From Rhodococcus jostii RHA1 (GTDB lineage Bacteria > Actinomycetota > Actinomycetes > Mycobacteriales > Mycobacteriaceae), in the NCBI RefSeq assembly GCF_000014565.1, contig NC_008270.1, positions 378,537-442,536 of the forward strand: a stretch of 64,000 bases of DNA. Reading direction: 5' to 3'. Under the pieces are notes generated by a model. The model was not told the origin of the DNA. It saw only the letters and a program-made list of their open reading frames with translations, and did no database searches. The translations under genes and the position numbers were made by a program. This document shows, piece after piece, positions 27,948 through 37,224 of this stretch. Every line of letters starts with the position of its first letter. Position 1 is the first letter of the stretch.

Positions 27948-28381
27948 CATCGGCACCCGCGCTCGGGCTGCGCGCTCTGGTGCGTGAGCTGATCAGCGAG
28001 ATCATTCCCCAGCTGAACCTCCTGACTCGGCCCCAGCGGGTGGTGATCACCGACGACGAGCAGCTCAACGGCTTCGTCCGCCGGGTCGTCACGACACTCG
28101 ATGACCCGGTCACCGGGCCGTTGCTGCGTTCCGGGCAGCTTTGTTTCCAGCTCGACACCGCAGGCAACGGTGCGGCGGCCGTTTCGTCGCCCACAGCACC
28201 TGCCGCCGAGGGGCAGGCGACCGACAGCATCGAGATCGACAAGGGGGTGTTGACCGAGCGCATCGTTGCCCGTGCCATCACCGAGCGGGCTCGGCTCGTT
28301 CTCGGCCGGACGGTGGTCATCACTCCGCTTGCCCGCGAACAGATCCGGAAATCGTCGGTCGAGGTGGTGCGGCGACCATGA
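27944..28381 (+). CDS. PduM-like microcompartment-associated protein, copy 2
   Basis: Identical in sequence to 24051-24488 and in the same overlapping arrangement with BMC-T and BMC-P. See that entry for features; the functional assignment stays tentative. Confidence 0.5.
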   Translation: MTSAPALGLRALVRELISEIIPQLNLLTRPQRVVITDDEQLNGFVRRVVTTLDDPVTGPLLRSGQLCFQLDTAGNGAAAVSSPTAPAAEGQATDSIEIDKGVLTERIVARAITERARLVLGRTVVITPLAREQIRKSSVEVVRRP

Positions 28382-28644
28382 TCAAAGCGACTGTCCTCGG
28401 CCCTGTATGGGCGACCAAGCGGCTCGACGGCTTTCCGTCCGGAGCGCTGCTCGAGGTGCAGCGAGATGAGACCGCCGAGCGTTACGTGGCCTTGGACCAT
28501 CTCGGAAGCGGCCCGGGTGATCACGTGTTGGTCGCCCTCGGCAGCGCTGTAGCACACCACCTCCCCGGCAGCACCCCGGCCGATGCGCTCATCATCGGAG
28601 TCATCGACCCCCCCGCGCCTTCAGCAACACCCAACCCACAATGA
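28378..28644 (+). CDS. BMC-P pentameric vertex protein, copy 2
   Basis: Identical to 24485-24751 (EutN/CcmL fold). Only twelve pentamers close a shell, so a second identical gene would matter mainly for expression level. Confidence 0.92.
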   Translation: MIKATVLGPVWATKRLDGFPSGALLEVQRDETAERYVALDHLGSGPGDHVLVALGSAVAHHLPGSTPADALIIGVIDPPAPSATPNPQ

Positions 28645-28656
28645 AAGGTTCTTCCC

Positions 28657-28938
28657 ATGAGTGATGCAATCGGCATGATCGAAACCCGCGGCTACGTCGC
28701 TTCCCTTGCGGCCGCCGACGCCATGGTCAAAGCGGCCAACGTCACCCTGATCGGTCGCGCAGAGGTCGGTGACGGACTCGTCGCCGTCATCATCAACGGC
28801 GACGTCGGTGCCGTGAAGGCAGCCACCGAGGCAGGCTCGGAAACCGCCGCCACCATTGGTGAGCTCGTCTCCGTCCACGTCATCCCCCGACCCCACGCCG
28901 ACCTCGGCAAGCACTTCACCGTCAACGGAAACCAGTAA
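28657..28938 (+). CDS. BMC-H hexameric shell protein, copy 2
   Basis: Identical to 24764-25045. It is the last gene of the shell operon on this side; unique DNA begins one base after the stop codon, and the GntR gene follows 276 bases later. Confidence 0.95.
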   Translation: MSDAIGMIETRGYVASLAAADAMVKAANVTLIGRAEVGDGLVAVIINGDVGAVKAATEAGSETAATIGELVSVHVIPRPHADLGKHFTVNGNQ

Positions 28939-29161
28939 CCACGAATGCGGTGATCGTCACCCGTGCAAGGGTTTGTGCTCGGAGCGACCGGCTCGTCGGC
29001 GCCCTCTTCCGGCGACGCCCAACCCAAAATCGCGCCAACCCGCGATGACTGTTGCCATGAGGGCATCGGGAGGGCAACGATTTTATCGGCGTGTGCCTCG
29101 GTCTTGTGACGTCGTCTGAGTCGAGGTCTGGTGAGCTCCATACCTGACCAATTGCTTCTCA

Positions 29162-29170
29162 GGCAACCAT
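29162..29170 (+). promoter_or_regulatory. GGCAACCAT site before the GntR gene
   Basis: The nonamer shared with the kinase/shell promoter region (21613, 21646) lies about 45 bases before the GntR start, a sensible place for autoregulation. Confidence 0.45.
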
Positions 29171-29214
29171 TTGATAGTTTCGGTGGAATACTGGCCGGGA
29201 GGAGGGTGCGTTCT

Positions 29215-29985
29215 ATGACTGAGGGTGACAAGAGCAAGGATCGAACACTCTCCACCGGCGGATCTACCGAGGAGATTGTCGGCTCCATACAATCCATAAT
29301 CACCGACCGCTCATTGGCGCCAGGTGATCGAATCGGAGCCGAACGGGAACTCGCGCAGAGCTTGGGGGTGAGTCGGTGGACCATTCGCAGGGCGCTCGAG
29401 CAACTCGAGTCCCAGGGACGGATTCTCCGGACTCACGGTCGCAGTGGGGGCATCTTCGTTGCACCGAAAAAGCTGATCCGCACGACACCGCTCGGGGGTC
29501 TACCCGTATATCTACGGGCGCAGGGAATTGATTCCGGGACAACGGTCCTAGGGACCCGTGCGGGGCCGCCCGACGATGAGATCGCAAAGCAGCTGGGGCT
29601 AGAGTCCGATGCCTGGGTCTTTCACATCGAGCGGCTTCGATTTGCGGGTGGGCTACCCCTCGTTCTGGAGACGACGGATTTGCCATGCGATCTCTTTCCA
29701 GGACTTCTCGATCAGCCACTCGGATCGCTGTACGAGATTCTCGATTCAAAGTATGACATCCGGCCAGAAGTGACCGTCGAAACGATCACAGCGACGACCG
29801 CTGAGCGTGAGGTTGCTGGACTGCTGCAGGTCGCCGTAGGGTCTGCTCTGATATTCGTCACCCGAACTGCAGAGCTCGGGAGTGGGCGGACGTTCGAATT
29901 TTCGAGAGAGCTGTGGCGAGCTGACCGGACGGCCATCACAGTACGCAGCGACGGGAAACCTGCGTACACGACCATCGACGCGTGA
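29215..29985 (+). CDS. GntR-family (HutC/UTRA type) regulator of the microcompartment locus
   Basis: 256 residues. Winged-helix block GDRIGAERELAQSLGVSRW with IRRALEQLESQGRILRTHGR, then a UTRA-like domain with VFHIERLRFAGGLPLVLE and PCDLFPGLLDQ. It is a close paralogue of the regulator at 13745-14518. ATG 29215 is chosen over the upstream GTG because GGAGGAGGG precedes it and the start then matches the paralogue. Position right after the shell genes and the GGCAACCAT site in its promoter suggest it controls this locus and itself. Confidence 0.9.
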   Translation: MTEGDKSKDRTLSTGGSTEEIVGSIQSIITDRSLAPGDRIGAERELAQSLGVSRWTIRRALEQLESQGRILRTHGRSGGIFVAPKKLIRTTPLGGLPVYLRAQGIDSGTTVLGTRAGPPDDEIAKQLGLESDAWVFHIERLRFAGGLPLVLETTDLPCDLFPGLLDQPLGSLYEILDSKYDIRPEVTVETITATTAEREVAGLLQVAVGSALIFVTRTAELGSGRTFEFSRELWRADRTAITVRSDGKPAYTTIDA

Positions 29986-30324
29986 GAACACGCGGTCATT
30001 GACACACCGAAATCACAGCGCCTTTTCCTGTTTGATGCACTGAAACGCTCTCTCGGAGCTGGATTACCATCAGTGGATTTCAAGCTGCATATTGGACAAA
30101 TCAAGACTGCCAGTAACGGTCCCCGGACGCTGGATGTCCGGCCTGCCCGGAGACATTCGACGCGCCGAGCAGCCAGACGGACAACACACCTGAGTCGCTG
30201 ACGTTCGTCCGCTCGTCACGCACCAAGTCGCGGACCCAACAGTGCCCACATGCGTGGTTCCGTGTCTGCCCTCTTCCTCACCGACGCCTGCGTCGATATC
30301 GACGTCCCGCATCCAGGAGTTCCA
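29986..30324. other. Intergenic region, no supported gene
   Basis: 339 bases between GntR and the enoyl-CoA hydratase gene. No hairpin or gene recognised. Confidence 0.4.
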
Positions 30325-31059
30325 GTGATCACAGTCGACGAGCACGAGAACATCGTCGTAATCAGCATCGAGCACGGAAAGGTGAACGCTCTCGACCTCG
30401 AACTACTCGCAGAACTGTCTGCGGTGTTCAGGTCCCTGTCCACTCGGGCCGACGGCGCCGTCATTGTGACCGGCGTCGGATCCTCCTTTTCAGCGGGAGT
30501 GGATCTTCGTCGAATACAAGACGGTGGCCGCGAGTACATCCTCACCTTCCTTCCTGCCTTGTCCGCCGCGATCCTGGACATCTTCCAGTGCCCCTTACCT
30601 GTGGTAGCTGCCATCAACGGGCATGCAATCGCTGGCGGATGCCTGCTCGCCGCCGCCGCAGACGTGCGATTCATGGGGAGAGGCAGGATCGGTCTTCCGG
30701 AGTTGGCGGTCGGCGTCCCACTTCCGGTGGCCGGAATCGAGGTGTTGCGCACAGCGATCGGACACCATGCCTACACCATGATCACCAACGCCAGCACTGT
30801 CGCGGTGGACGAGGCCGACGGCTACGGGTTGGTCACCGCCGTGGAGCCGAAGGAGTTGGAGAGCCGCGCCATGAGCGAGGCACGCCGACTTGCTGATATT
30901 CCTCCGCATGCTTTCACTACCACCAAGGCCCAACTCCACGCTCCCACGATGGTGGCGATCGAGGCCAATGCCGAGCTCGACCGCGCGGTGACTGCAGGGT
31001 GGGTCACGTCATGGAATAGCGGACACATCAGCGACTATCTGGCGTCTCTGTCGCACTGA
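30325..31059 (+). CDS. Enoyl-CoA hydratase/isomerase family protein
   Basis: 244 residues from GTG 30325, which has AGGAG five bases upstream; an in-frame ATG 75 bases earlier has no ribosome site. Crotonase features: the first oxyanion-hole block SSFSAGVDLRRI and the second INGHAIAGGCLLAAAADVRF. The usual catalytic glutamates of true hydratases are not obvious (GIGLPELAVGVPLP carries one), so hydratase versus other crotonase activity is open. It lies between the microcompartment regulator and the permease; processing of an acyl-CoA made by the aldehyde dehydrogenase is possible. Confidence 0.85.
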   Translation: MITVDEHENIVVISIEHGKVNALDLELLAELSAVFRSLSTRADGAVIVTGVGSSFSAGVDLRRIQDGGREYILTFLPALSAAILDIFQCPLPVVAAINGHAIAGGCLLAAAADVRFMGRGRIGLPELAVGVPLPVAGIEVLRTAIGHHAYTMITNASTVAVDEADGYGLVTAVEPKELESRAMSEARRLADIPPHAFTTTKAQLHAPTMVAIEANAELDRAVTAGWVTSWNSGHISDYLASLSH

Positions 31060-31753
31060 TACCACCAGGACAGAGCAGTGGTAGTCGTATCCTCCTACCC
31101 GGGACCGACAATAATTCCCGATCCGACGTGGACAATCCCCGGCAATTGATCATCGCAGTCGAGCGTGGCCGACGTCAGAGGGGTCGGCCACAACGGTCGT
31201 GACTGTCTGGACATGCGAGATAGCAGGCTATCGGAACGCCACACAAGCAGCTAACCTCTAGAACCTAGGAGCCCGCTGCAACAACCAACCGGACGTTCAT
31301 CATCCCGGTGCTTCTTCGAAAAGGTTGCCCTGTCAATTCACGCGTCGATCGAATGAGACACGCGCTTCTTGGGTAGTTCCGCGGCCGTAGTCGTCTGGTT
31401 CCGAGCCGGCACGCTCCCTGAGCCAGTCTTCCACCAGAATCGTTCTACCAGTGTCCTGTGCTGAGCTTCCCGCATCGCGTGATCTGGGTCTGGAGTTGTT
31501 TATCTCCGCCAGGATGCTCCCCACGCCGGAACAAGACGTTCTGCGCAGGCGAGGGTCACCAAAACCAACAAATGGTTGCGCATGGTCGGCGTAATGGGCT
31601 ACCTTTTCGTGAGGCGCATCACATAGACCTGCTGAGGTTCAGTACCTGCCACCCACGAACTCCTTGACGCGGCATATTCGGCCCGCTCGGTATCGGGTGT
31701 CAATCCTGAAAAGACATGTCACACAGACGATTTTGGCAGTGGAGGAGAGAATT
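31060..31753. other. Intergenic region upstream of the permease
   Basis: 694 bases. ATGGTTGCG at about 31572 is an 8-of-9 match to the reversed GGCAACCAT motif. No gene supported; expected to hold the permease promoter. Confidence 0.45.
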
Positions 31754-33196
31754 TTGTCGCGCGACAACACGAAAGAGACCCATCTGGTCGGCGGTATAGA
31801 CGTACACGCGGAATCACAGGCGTACCTGCAGAAGCGCCAGCTCCGGAGCGGCACTGCTGGTTGGGTTCTACTGGCAGGACTCGGCGTGAGCTACGTGGTC
31901 TCGGGTGACTACTCCGGGTGGAACTTCGGCTTAGCCGAAGGAGGATTCGGCGGGTTGACGATTGCTGTCGTAATAATCGCGGCGATGTACCTGTGCCTGG
32001 TATTGGGAATGGCTGAGCTGTCCTCGGCTCTGCCCGCCGCGGGCGGTGGGTACACCTTCGCGCGCCGCGCACTGGGACCGTGGGGCGGATTCGCGACAGG
32101 CACGGCCATCCTGATCGAATACTCGATCGCGCCCGCGGCGATCGCAACATTCATCGGTGCCTACGTGGGTTCGCTGAATATCCTCGGGATCACCGACGGC
32201 TGGTGGCTCTACCTGGCTGTCTACGCGATCTTCATTGGGATCCACCTGTGCGGTGTGGGGGAGGCGCTCAAGGGCCTGTTCACCATCGCGGCGATCGCAC
32301 TTATCGGTTTGGTGATCTTCGTCATTGCCGCCATAGGGCGCTTTGATAGCGCCAACCTGGTTGACATCGCACCTGGCAGTGCCGCTGGAGCGTCGGATCT
32401 TCTTCCGTTCGGCTACCTCGGAATCTGGTCCGCGATCCCGTTCGCGATCTGGTTCTTTCTCGCGATCGAGGGAGTGCCGTTGGCTGCAGAGGAGACGGCG
32501 GACCCTCAGCGCAACGTCCCCCGTGGAATTATCGCTGCGATCAGCATTCTCATGGTCACCTGCGCGGCCGTCTTGATCCTCGCAACAGGCGCAGGGGGAG
32601 CGGCATCGATTTCCGAATCGGGGAACCCGCTTGTCGAAGCGCTCGGCGACACCACCGTGGCCAAGGTAGTCAATTACATCGGCTTGGCAGGATTGGTCGC
32701 CAGCTTCTTTTCGGTCATCTATGCCTACTCCCGCCAATTGTTCGCGCTCTCACGGGCGGGTTACTTACCCAAGGTGCTCTCGGTGACCAACTCACGAAAG
32801 GTCCCCACCCTCGCGTTGGTCGTTCCGGGAGTCGTCGGGTTCCTCTTGTCACTGACCGGCAAGGGCGCCCTCCTGCTGAACATGGCGGTGTGCGCAGCGG
32901 CAGTGAGTTACGTTTTGATCATGTTGAGCCACATCGTCCTTCGCCGCCGCGAACCGGAGATGCATCGTCCCTATCGGACTCCTGGAGGCAGCGTGACCAC
33001 TGGCTTCGCCCTCTGCGTTGCGGTCATCGCTGTCGTCGGCACGTTCCTGGTGGATGTGGTCGCGGCGTTGTGTTGCCTGGGTGTCTTCGTGATCTTCCTG
33101 TTGTACTTCGCGTTGTTTAGCCGCCATCGTCTCGTCGCCAACTCCCCTGATGAGGAGTTCGCCGCGCTGGCGCAGGCTCAGGAGGACCTTCGATGA
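31754..33196 (+). CDS. APC-superfamily amino acid/ethanolamine-type permease
   Basis: 480 residues with about 12 membrane helices. LGVSYVVSGDYSGWNFGL and LSSALPAAGGGYTFARRALG at the N-terminus match ethanolamine transporters of the APC superfamily. TTG 31754 is selected because GGAGG lies nine bases upstream. RMM loci often carry such a permease, expected to import 1-amino-2-propanol or aminoacetone-like amines for the kinase. Substrate inferred from context only. Confidence 0.87.
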   Translation: MSRDNTKETHLVGGIDVHAESQAYLQKRQLRSGTAGWVLLAGLGVSYVVSGDYSGWNFGLAEGGFGGLTIAVVIIAAMYLCLVLGMAELSSALPAAGGGYTFARRALGPWGGFATGTAILIEYSIAPAAIATFIGAYVGSLNILGITDGWWLYLAVYAIFIGIHLCGVGEALKGLFTIAAIALIGLVIFVIAAIGRFDSANLVDIAPGSAAGASDLLPFGYLGIWSAIPFAIWFFLAIEGVPLAAEETADPQRNVPRGIIAAISILMVTCAAVLILATGAGGAASISESGNPLVEALGDTTVAKVVNYIGLAGLVASFFSVIYAYSRQLFALSRAGYLPKVLSVTNSRKVPTLALVVPGVVGFLLSLTGKGALLLNMAVCAAAVSYVLIMLSHIVLRRREPEMHRPYRTPGGSVTTGFALCVAVIAVVGTFLVDVVAALCCLGVFVIFLLYFALFSRHRLVANSPDEEFAALAQAQEDLR

Positions 33197-33231
33197 AGTT
33201 CACCGCACTGGGTTCGTGTGTGACGGGTGGG

Positions 33232-34326
33232 CTAACTCCTAACAGCGCTTGAACGCTGTAGGGTCGGCCCAACCGCCGTCGAGGTGGGTTCGGCACTGAT
33301 GGCGGCATTCATCGGTTCGTTCTTGCTGCGGCTCCAGGTCACCGGGCTGTGCACACCGCCCCCGGATGAATCCGGGACTGGGTTGGGGGTGAACTGTCGC
33401 CGGTAGGCGCTGGGGGAGGTCGCGAACGCGGCGGTGAAGTTCTGCCGGAAGGTGACGCTGCTTCCGAAGCCGCACGTGGACGCGATGGTGTCGACGCTCC
33501 AGTCGGTGGTTTCGAGAAGCGCGCGCGCTTCGTGCAGGCGGCGTTCGAGGATCCATCGTGCGGGTGTGGTGCCGGTGGCGTGCTGGAAGTGCCGCACGAA
33601 GCTTCGGCGGCTCATCCGGGCCTGGTCGGCAAGGCGCTCGACCGGGAGCGACTCGTGCAGGCGTATCAGTGCCCATTCCATGACCTCGGCGATGGCTGTG
33701 TCGGTCGCTGGCCGGGTGAGGGGGCGTTCAATGTACTGTGCCTGCCCGCCTTCCCGGTGTGGGGCCACGACGAGACTGCGGGCCACCCGGGTGGCGATCG
33801 CCGCACCCAGATGCTTGCGCACCAGGTGCAGACACGCGTCGATCGCCGAGGCGGTTCCCGCGGAGGTGAGGACGTCACCATGATCGATGTAGAGCACCGA
33901 GGAGTCGACCTCGGTCCCGGGATGCCGTTCGGCGAGCTGTGGCATCGCCTCCCAGTGCGTCACCGCTGGCCGGCCGTCGAGAAGTCCGGCATCGATGAGT
34001 GCGAATGCGCCCAGGCACAGCCCGACGACGATGGCACCGCGGGTATGCGCCTGCCGGACGACCGTTTTCAGCGCGTCGCTGATCGGGGCCAGGGACAGCG
34101 GCCAGGACGGGATGATGACGATGTCGGCCCAGTTCACCGTGTCCGGTGCCCTAATGTCGCTGATCGAATATCCCTCGGCAGTTCGGATCGAGCCAGCATG
34201 GTCCGACCAAAGCAGGGTCTCCCAATTGGGGGCGAGTTGGAGGCGGTCGAGTTCGCCAAACACCATCAACGGTGCGGCGAGATGGAACATGGTGATGTCG
34301 TCGAACGCGTAGATGGCGATCCGCAT
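33232..34326 (-). CDS. GlxA-type AraC-family regulator with DJ-1/PfpI-like domain
   Basis: 364 residues. Residues 1-165 form a DJ-1/PfpI-like domain (MRIAIYAFDDITMFHLAAPL, GAIVVGLCLGAFALIDAGLL with the nucleophile-elbow cysteine). The C-terminal part is an AraC double HTH (LADQARMSRRSFVRHFQHAT, STCGFGSSVTFRQNF). ATG 34326 has GGGGGAG five bases upstream. It is divergent from the isochorismatase gene, which it probably controls, a common pairing in actinobacteria. Confidence 0.9.
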   Translation of the reverse strand: MRIAIYAFDDITMFHLAAPLMVFGELDRLQLAPNWETLLWSDHAGSIRTAEGYSISDIRAPDTVNWADIVIIPSWPLSLAPISDALKTVVRQAHTRGAIVVGLCLGAFALIDAGLLDGRPAVTHWEAMPQLAERHPGTEVDSSVLYIDHGDVLTSAGTASAIDACLHLVRKHLGAAIATRVARSLVVAPHREGGQAQYIERPLTRPATDTAIAEVMEWALIRLHESLPVERLADQARMSRRSFVRHFQHATGTTPARWILERRLHEARALLETTDWSVDTIASTCGFGSSVTFRQNFTAAFATSPSAYRRQFTPNPVPDSSGGGVHSPVTWSRSKNEPMNAAISAEPTSTAVGPTLQRSSAVRS

Positions 34327-34469
34327 CTGACTCCCCCTGTATGGCCTGTTTTCATCGAAAGTAGGCATTTGTGCCACTCGTCGCAACTGTGAAGATACCG
34401 AAAAATCGAGCAGGAGACTCCCACACCGACAGTGGGCGTCCTAAACCCCATGACTGTGAGGAGCCCGCC

Positions 34470-35108
34470 TTGACCACGCCCCGCCGTGCCCTTGTTGTCG
34501 TCGATGTCCAGCAGGAATACTTCGACGGACCGCTCGAGATTCAGTACCCGCCCCGGGGGCAGTCGCTCGCCAACATCGTCGCTGCGGTCGACGTGGCCGC
34601 CGCCCACGACGTCCCGGTCGTCATCGTTCAGCATCGCATGCCTGACGACGCCCCGATCTTTGTCGAGGGAACGCCGGGGTGGTCGCTGCATCCAGATCTC
34701 GAGGCGCGGGTCGATTCGTCCTGTAAGCGGGTGCACAAGCAGTACGGGAGCGTGTTCGCCGGTACCGATCTGGCCGAATGGCTGCGGGCCCGTGACGTCG
34801 ACACCATCACCATCGTCGGGTACATGACCAACAATTGCGACCTCGCGACCGCGGTGGAGGCCGAGGGCCTCGGGTTCGCCGCCGAGATCCTTTCCGACGC
34901 GACCGGGTCGATCCACCTCGCCAACGAAGCCGGGCAGGTCTCCGCCCAGTCCCTGCACACCACGCTCATGGTGCTGTTGCAGTCGAACTTCGCTGCCGTC
35001 ACCACCGCCACGCAATGGGCCCAAGCGGTGCAGTCCGGGACGAGCTTGCCGAAGAACAACCTGATCGAATCGGCCGTTCAGGGCCGCTCGGCGACTGCAC
35101 TCGTTTGA
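34470..35108 (+). CDS. Isochorismatase-family cysteine hydrolase
   Basis: 212 residues from TTG 34470, behind GAGGAG. The catalytic triad is visible: Asp in RALVVVDVQQEYF, Lys in HKQYGSVF and Cys in GYMTNNCDLATA. Members cleave isochorismate, nicotinamide, ureidoacrylate or other amides; the substrate is unknown. Divergent from the GlxA-like regulator. A diverged second fragment of the same family lies at 35704. Confidence 0.9.
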   Translation: MTTPRRALVVVDVQQEYFDGPLEIQYPPRGQSLANIVAAVDVAAAHDVPVVIVQHRMPDDAPIFVEGTPGWSLHPDLEARVDSSCKRVHKQYGSVFAGTDLAEWLRARDVDTITIVGYMTNNCDLATAVEAEGLGFAAEILSDATGSIHLANEAGQVSAQSLHTTLMVLLQSNFAAVTTATQWAQAVQSGTSLPKNNLIESAVQGRSATALV

Positions 35109-35328
35109 ATACCAACTGCACCAGAGAAGCTGAGCGCGACAGTCCCGCGAAATACCGCCAGTCCCCACAGTCCCGGCCGGGCGCGTGCAGTGGCGGCCGT
35201 CGGCTCACCGACTTACCGCTCGTTCGCTGAGCCGTGCCATGTCTGTCAGTGCAGCGCCATCCAGATCGTGCGGAGCGCGGCAGCGCGGGATGACGGGATC
35301 TGAATCTCGTTGGGAGGTCTCACTCGTC

Positions 35329-35440
35329 GTGGATAGGGAGTTGGCCGGTACGGCGCTGGGCGTTGTGAAGTGGTTCAACGTTGAGAAGGGTTTCGGGTTC
35401 ATCACGCCCGACGACGGCAGCGCGGAAGTGGCCGTGCGCC
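35329..35440 (+). pseudogene. Truncated cold-shock protein gene
   Basis: Encodes [20 protein letters not shown], the start of a CspA-type nucleic-acid-binding domain including the RNP1 motif, then breaks off after DGSAEV and runs directly into transposase sequence. About half of the usual 67 residues are missing. GTG 35329 with GGGAGG upstream may still start translation. Confidence 0.75.
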
Positions 35441-35706
35441 TTGGTCCTCGAGCACCGTGGTAACTACGCCTCGGAGTACGAGGCGATCCGCACGATCGCC
35501 GAGCGGATGTCACTGAAGTCGGAAACGGTCCGGGTCTGGGCCCGCAAGGCCGAAGCGGTGGGTGGCGGCACCTGGCTGCGTCGGCATCCGAGGCGGAGGG
35601 CGTACTCCGGGCATAACGGCGGATGAACGCCGAGCTCGAGAAGACCATCGAAATACCTAAGGCTGCAATGTCTATCTCCGCGCGGAAGTCCGACCCGCCA
35701 CGCAAG
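35441..35706 (+). mobile_element. Remnant of IS3-family OrfA transposase
   Basis: Two frames give IS3 OrfA signatures: [20 protein letters not shown] with VRVWARKAEAV (HTH region), then NAELEKTIEIPKAAMSISA (leucine-zipper end). Neither a start nor OrfB remains. It sits exactly between the truncated cold-shock gene and the second isochorismatase fragment, so an IS-linked rearrangement joined them. Confidence 0.7.
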
Positions 35707-36059
35707 TTCGCCGGAACGGATGTGGCGCAATGGCTACACGCGCACAACGTCGACACCATCACAATCGTCGGATACATGACCAGCAATTGCGACCTCGCCA
35801 CAGCAGTGGAGGCCGAAGGGCTCGGGTTCGAAACCGAAATCCTTTCCGACGCCACGGGTGCCATCGATCTCGCCAACGAAGCCGACACGATCTCCGACGA
35901 AGCCTGCATACTGCACTGATGGTGTTGCTGCAGTCGAATTTCGCTGCGGTGTCGACGACCGCGCAGTGGATCGAGGCAGTGGGGTCGGACTCGACGCTGC
36001 CCAAGAGCAATCTAGTGCAATCTGCCATCGATGGACGCTCGGCGGCCGCCGTGACCTGA
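35704..36059 (+). pseudogene. Fragment of a second isochorismatase-family gene
   Basis: Covers the C-terminal 130 residues of the family: FAGTDVAQWLHAHNVDTITI, the catalytic-cysteine block GYMTSNCDLATAVEAEG, and after a frameshift near 35905 TALMVLLQSNFAAVSTTAQW and the end SAIDGRSAAAVT. It matches the intact gene at 34470 from FAGTD onward but with many changes, so it is a diverged homologue rather than a fresh copy. The N-terminal half is lost at the IS3 junction. Confidence 0.8.
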
Positions 36060-36279
36060 CGAGAGCGACAGCGGAGGGCGAGGGCGGAACCGAGGGCCGC
36101 CATCGGTCCGTATTGTGAACGAAGTACACGGCACAAGGCGCCCTCCTCCCCGCTGCGTGAACATGCTTGCAGCCAGCAATATTCGTGCTCAGATTCGTAC
36201 TGGTGGCCGTCGGCTAGGGTGATGGACTGCGGATCCGGTGCGCTGAGTCAATGTGCGGTCCCAGGGGGTGCTGCCAGAT

Positions 36280-37224
36280 TCATCCAATTTCTGGTGTCGT
36301 TTTCGCGCGGGTACCGGTTTCTGCTGGGCGCAGAGTGCCAACTGCGGTTTGTAGAGCTTCAAGGGTCGTTGCTGTCGCAGGAATCTGCGTGAAGTCCTTC
36401 AAGGTATATGCGGACACCGACCGGTGTGTAACAGGTCGAAGCGGCCGTGCGACGAGTTTCGGATGGCGTAGGAACGCCAGTACGAGGCTTGGCATGACCG
36501 CGACTCCTACGCCGGCAACGACGAGGCTTTGCATCGCGAGATTGTCGTCCGTCGAGAACGCTATCTCGGGTTCAAATCCCGCGGCAGCGCAGGATTGAAC
36601 GAAGGTTGTCCTGCATCGCGGGCATCCTGCAATCCAGGCTTCGTCGGCAAGCTCCCGTAGCTCGATCCGACGGCGTCGCGACATGGGATGGTCGATTGGA
36701 AGGACGGCCACCATCTCGTCGTCCATCAGGGGGATCTGCGAAAGTCCGCTCTCTTCCACCTCGGACATTCCGTCGTAGCTGAAAGCGAGTGTGATGTCGC
36801 ACTTTCCGTCATGGAGGAGTTGGAGAGATTCGGGTGGCTCTGCCTCCAGCAGTTGAACACGGATGCCTGGGCGCGTTGCCTTCAAATGGGTGACGGCCGC
36901 AGCCACGATGGTGGCGCTTGCGCTGGGAAAAGCGCACACCCTGATGCGTCCTGTCGCCAAATTCTTGATCGCTGCCACCTGCTGCTCAGCGGCGTCGAGC
37001 CCGCTGAGGACACTTTGGACGTGCCTGGCAAGTACTTCACCGGCTTCGGTCAGCTGCATGTGCCTGCCGGACCTCGTGAACAGCGGCGTACCGACCGTTC
37101 GCTCCAGCGTGCGCATCTGCTGACTGATCGCGGGTTGCGTGTAGCCAAGGGCTTCTGCAGCCGCAGAGTAGGACCCGGTACGAACCACTTCGTGAAACAT
37201 GCGCAACGGGCGTGATTCCAACAT
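36280..37224 (-). CDS. LysR-family transcriptional regulator
   Basis: About 314 residues from ATG 37224 (a TTG two codons earlier is possible). The N-terminal HTH has EVVRTGSYSAAAEALGYTQP and AISQQMRTLERTVGTPLFTR, classic LysR. The C-terminal ligand domain follows. It is divergent from the creatinase-like gene, with 142 bases between starts, and so probably regulates the 37.4-42.9 kb operon. Confidence 0.92.
   Translation of the reverse strand: MLESRPLRMFHEVVRTGSYSAAAEALGYTQPAISQQMRTLERTVGTPLFTRSGRHMQLTEAGEVLARHVQSVLSGLDAAEQQVAAIKNLATGRIRVCAFPSASATIVAAAVTHLKATRPGIRVQLLEAEPPESLQLLHDGKCDITLAFSYDGMSEVEESGLSQIPLMDDEMVAVLPIDHPMSRRRRIELRELADEAWIAGCPRCRTTFVQSCAAAGFEPEIAFSTDDNLAMQSLVVAGVGVAVMPSLVLAFLRHPKLVARPLRPVTHRSVSAYTLKDFTQIPATATTLEALQTAVGTLRPAETGTRAKTTPEIG

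Larger units (their letters stand above)
27253..28938 (+). repeat. 1,686-bp direct repeat, copy 2
   Basis: Second copy of 23360-25045. It begins inside the aminotransferase gene, supplying its C-terminal tail, and ends with the stop codon of BMC-H. The unique segment between copies (25046-27252) holds the second BMC-T and most of the aminotransferase. No IS or integrase gene adjoins either end. Confidence 0.95.

Noticed and set aside
23360..28938. Composite transposon as the source of the duplicated shell cassette
   Set aside because: No insertion sequence, inverted terminal repeats or target duplication were seen at either end; the edges fall inside coding sequence, which fits unequal recombination better.
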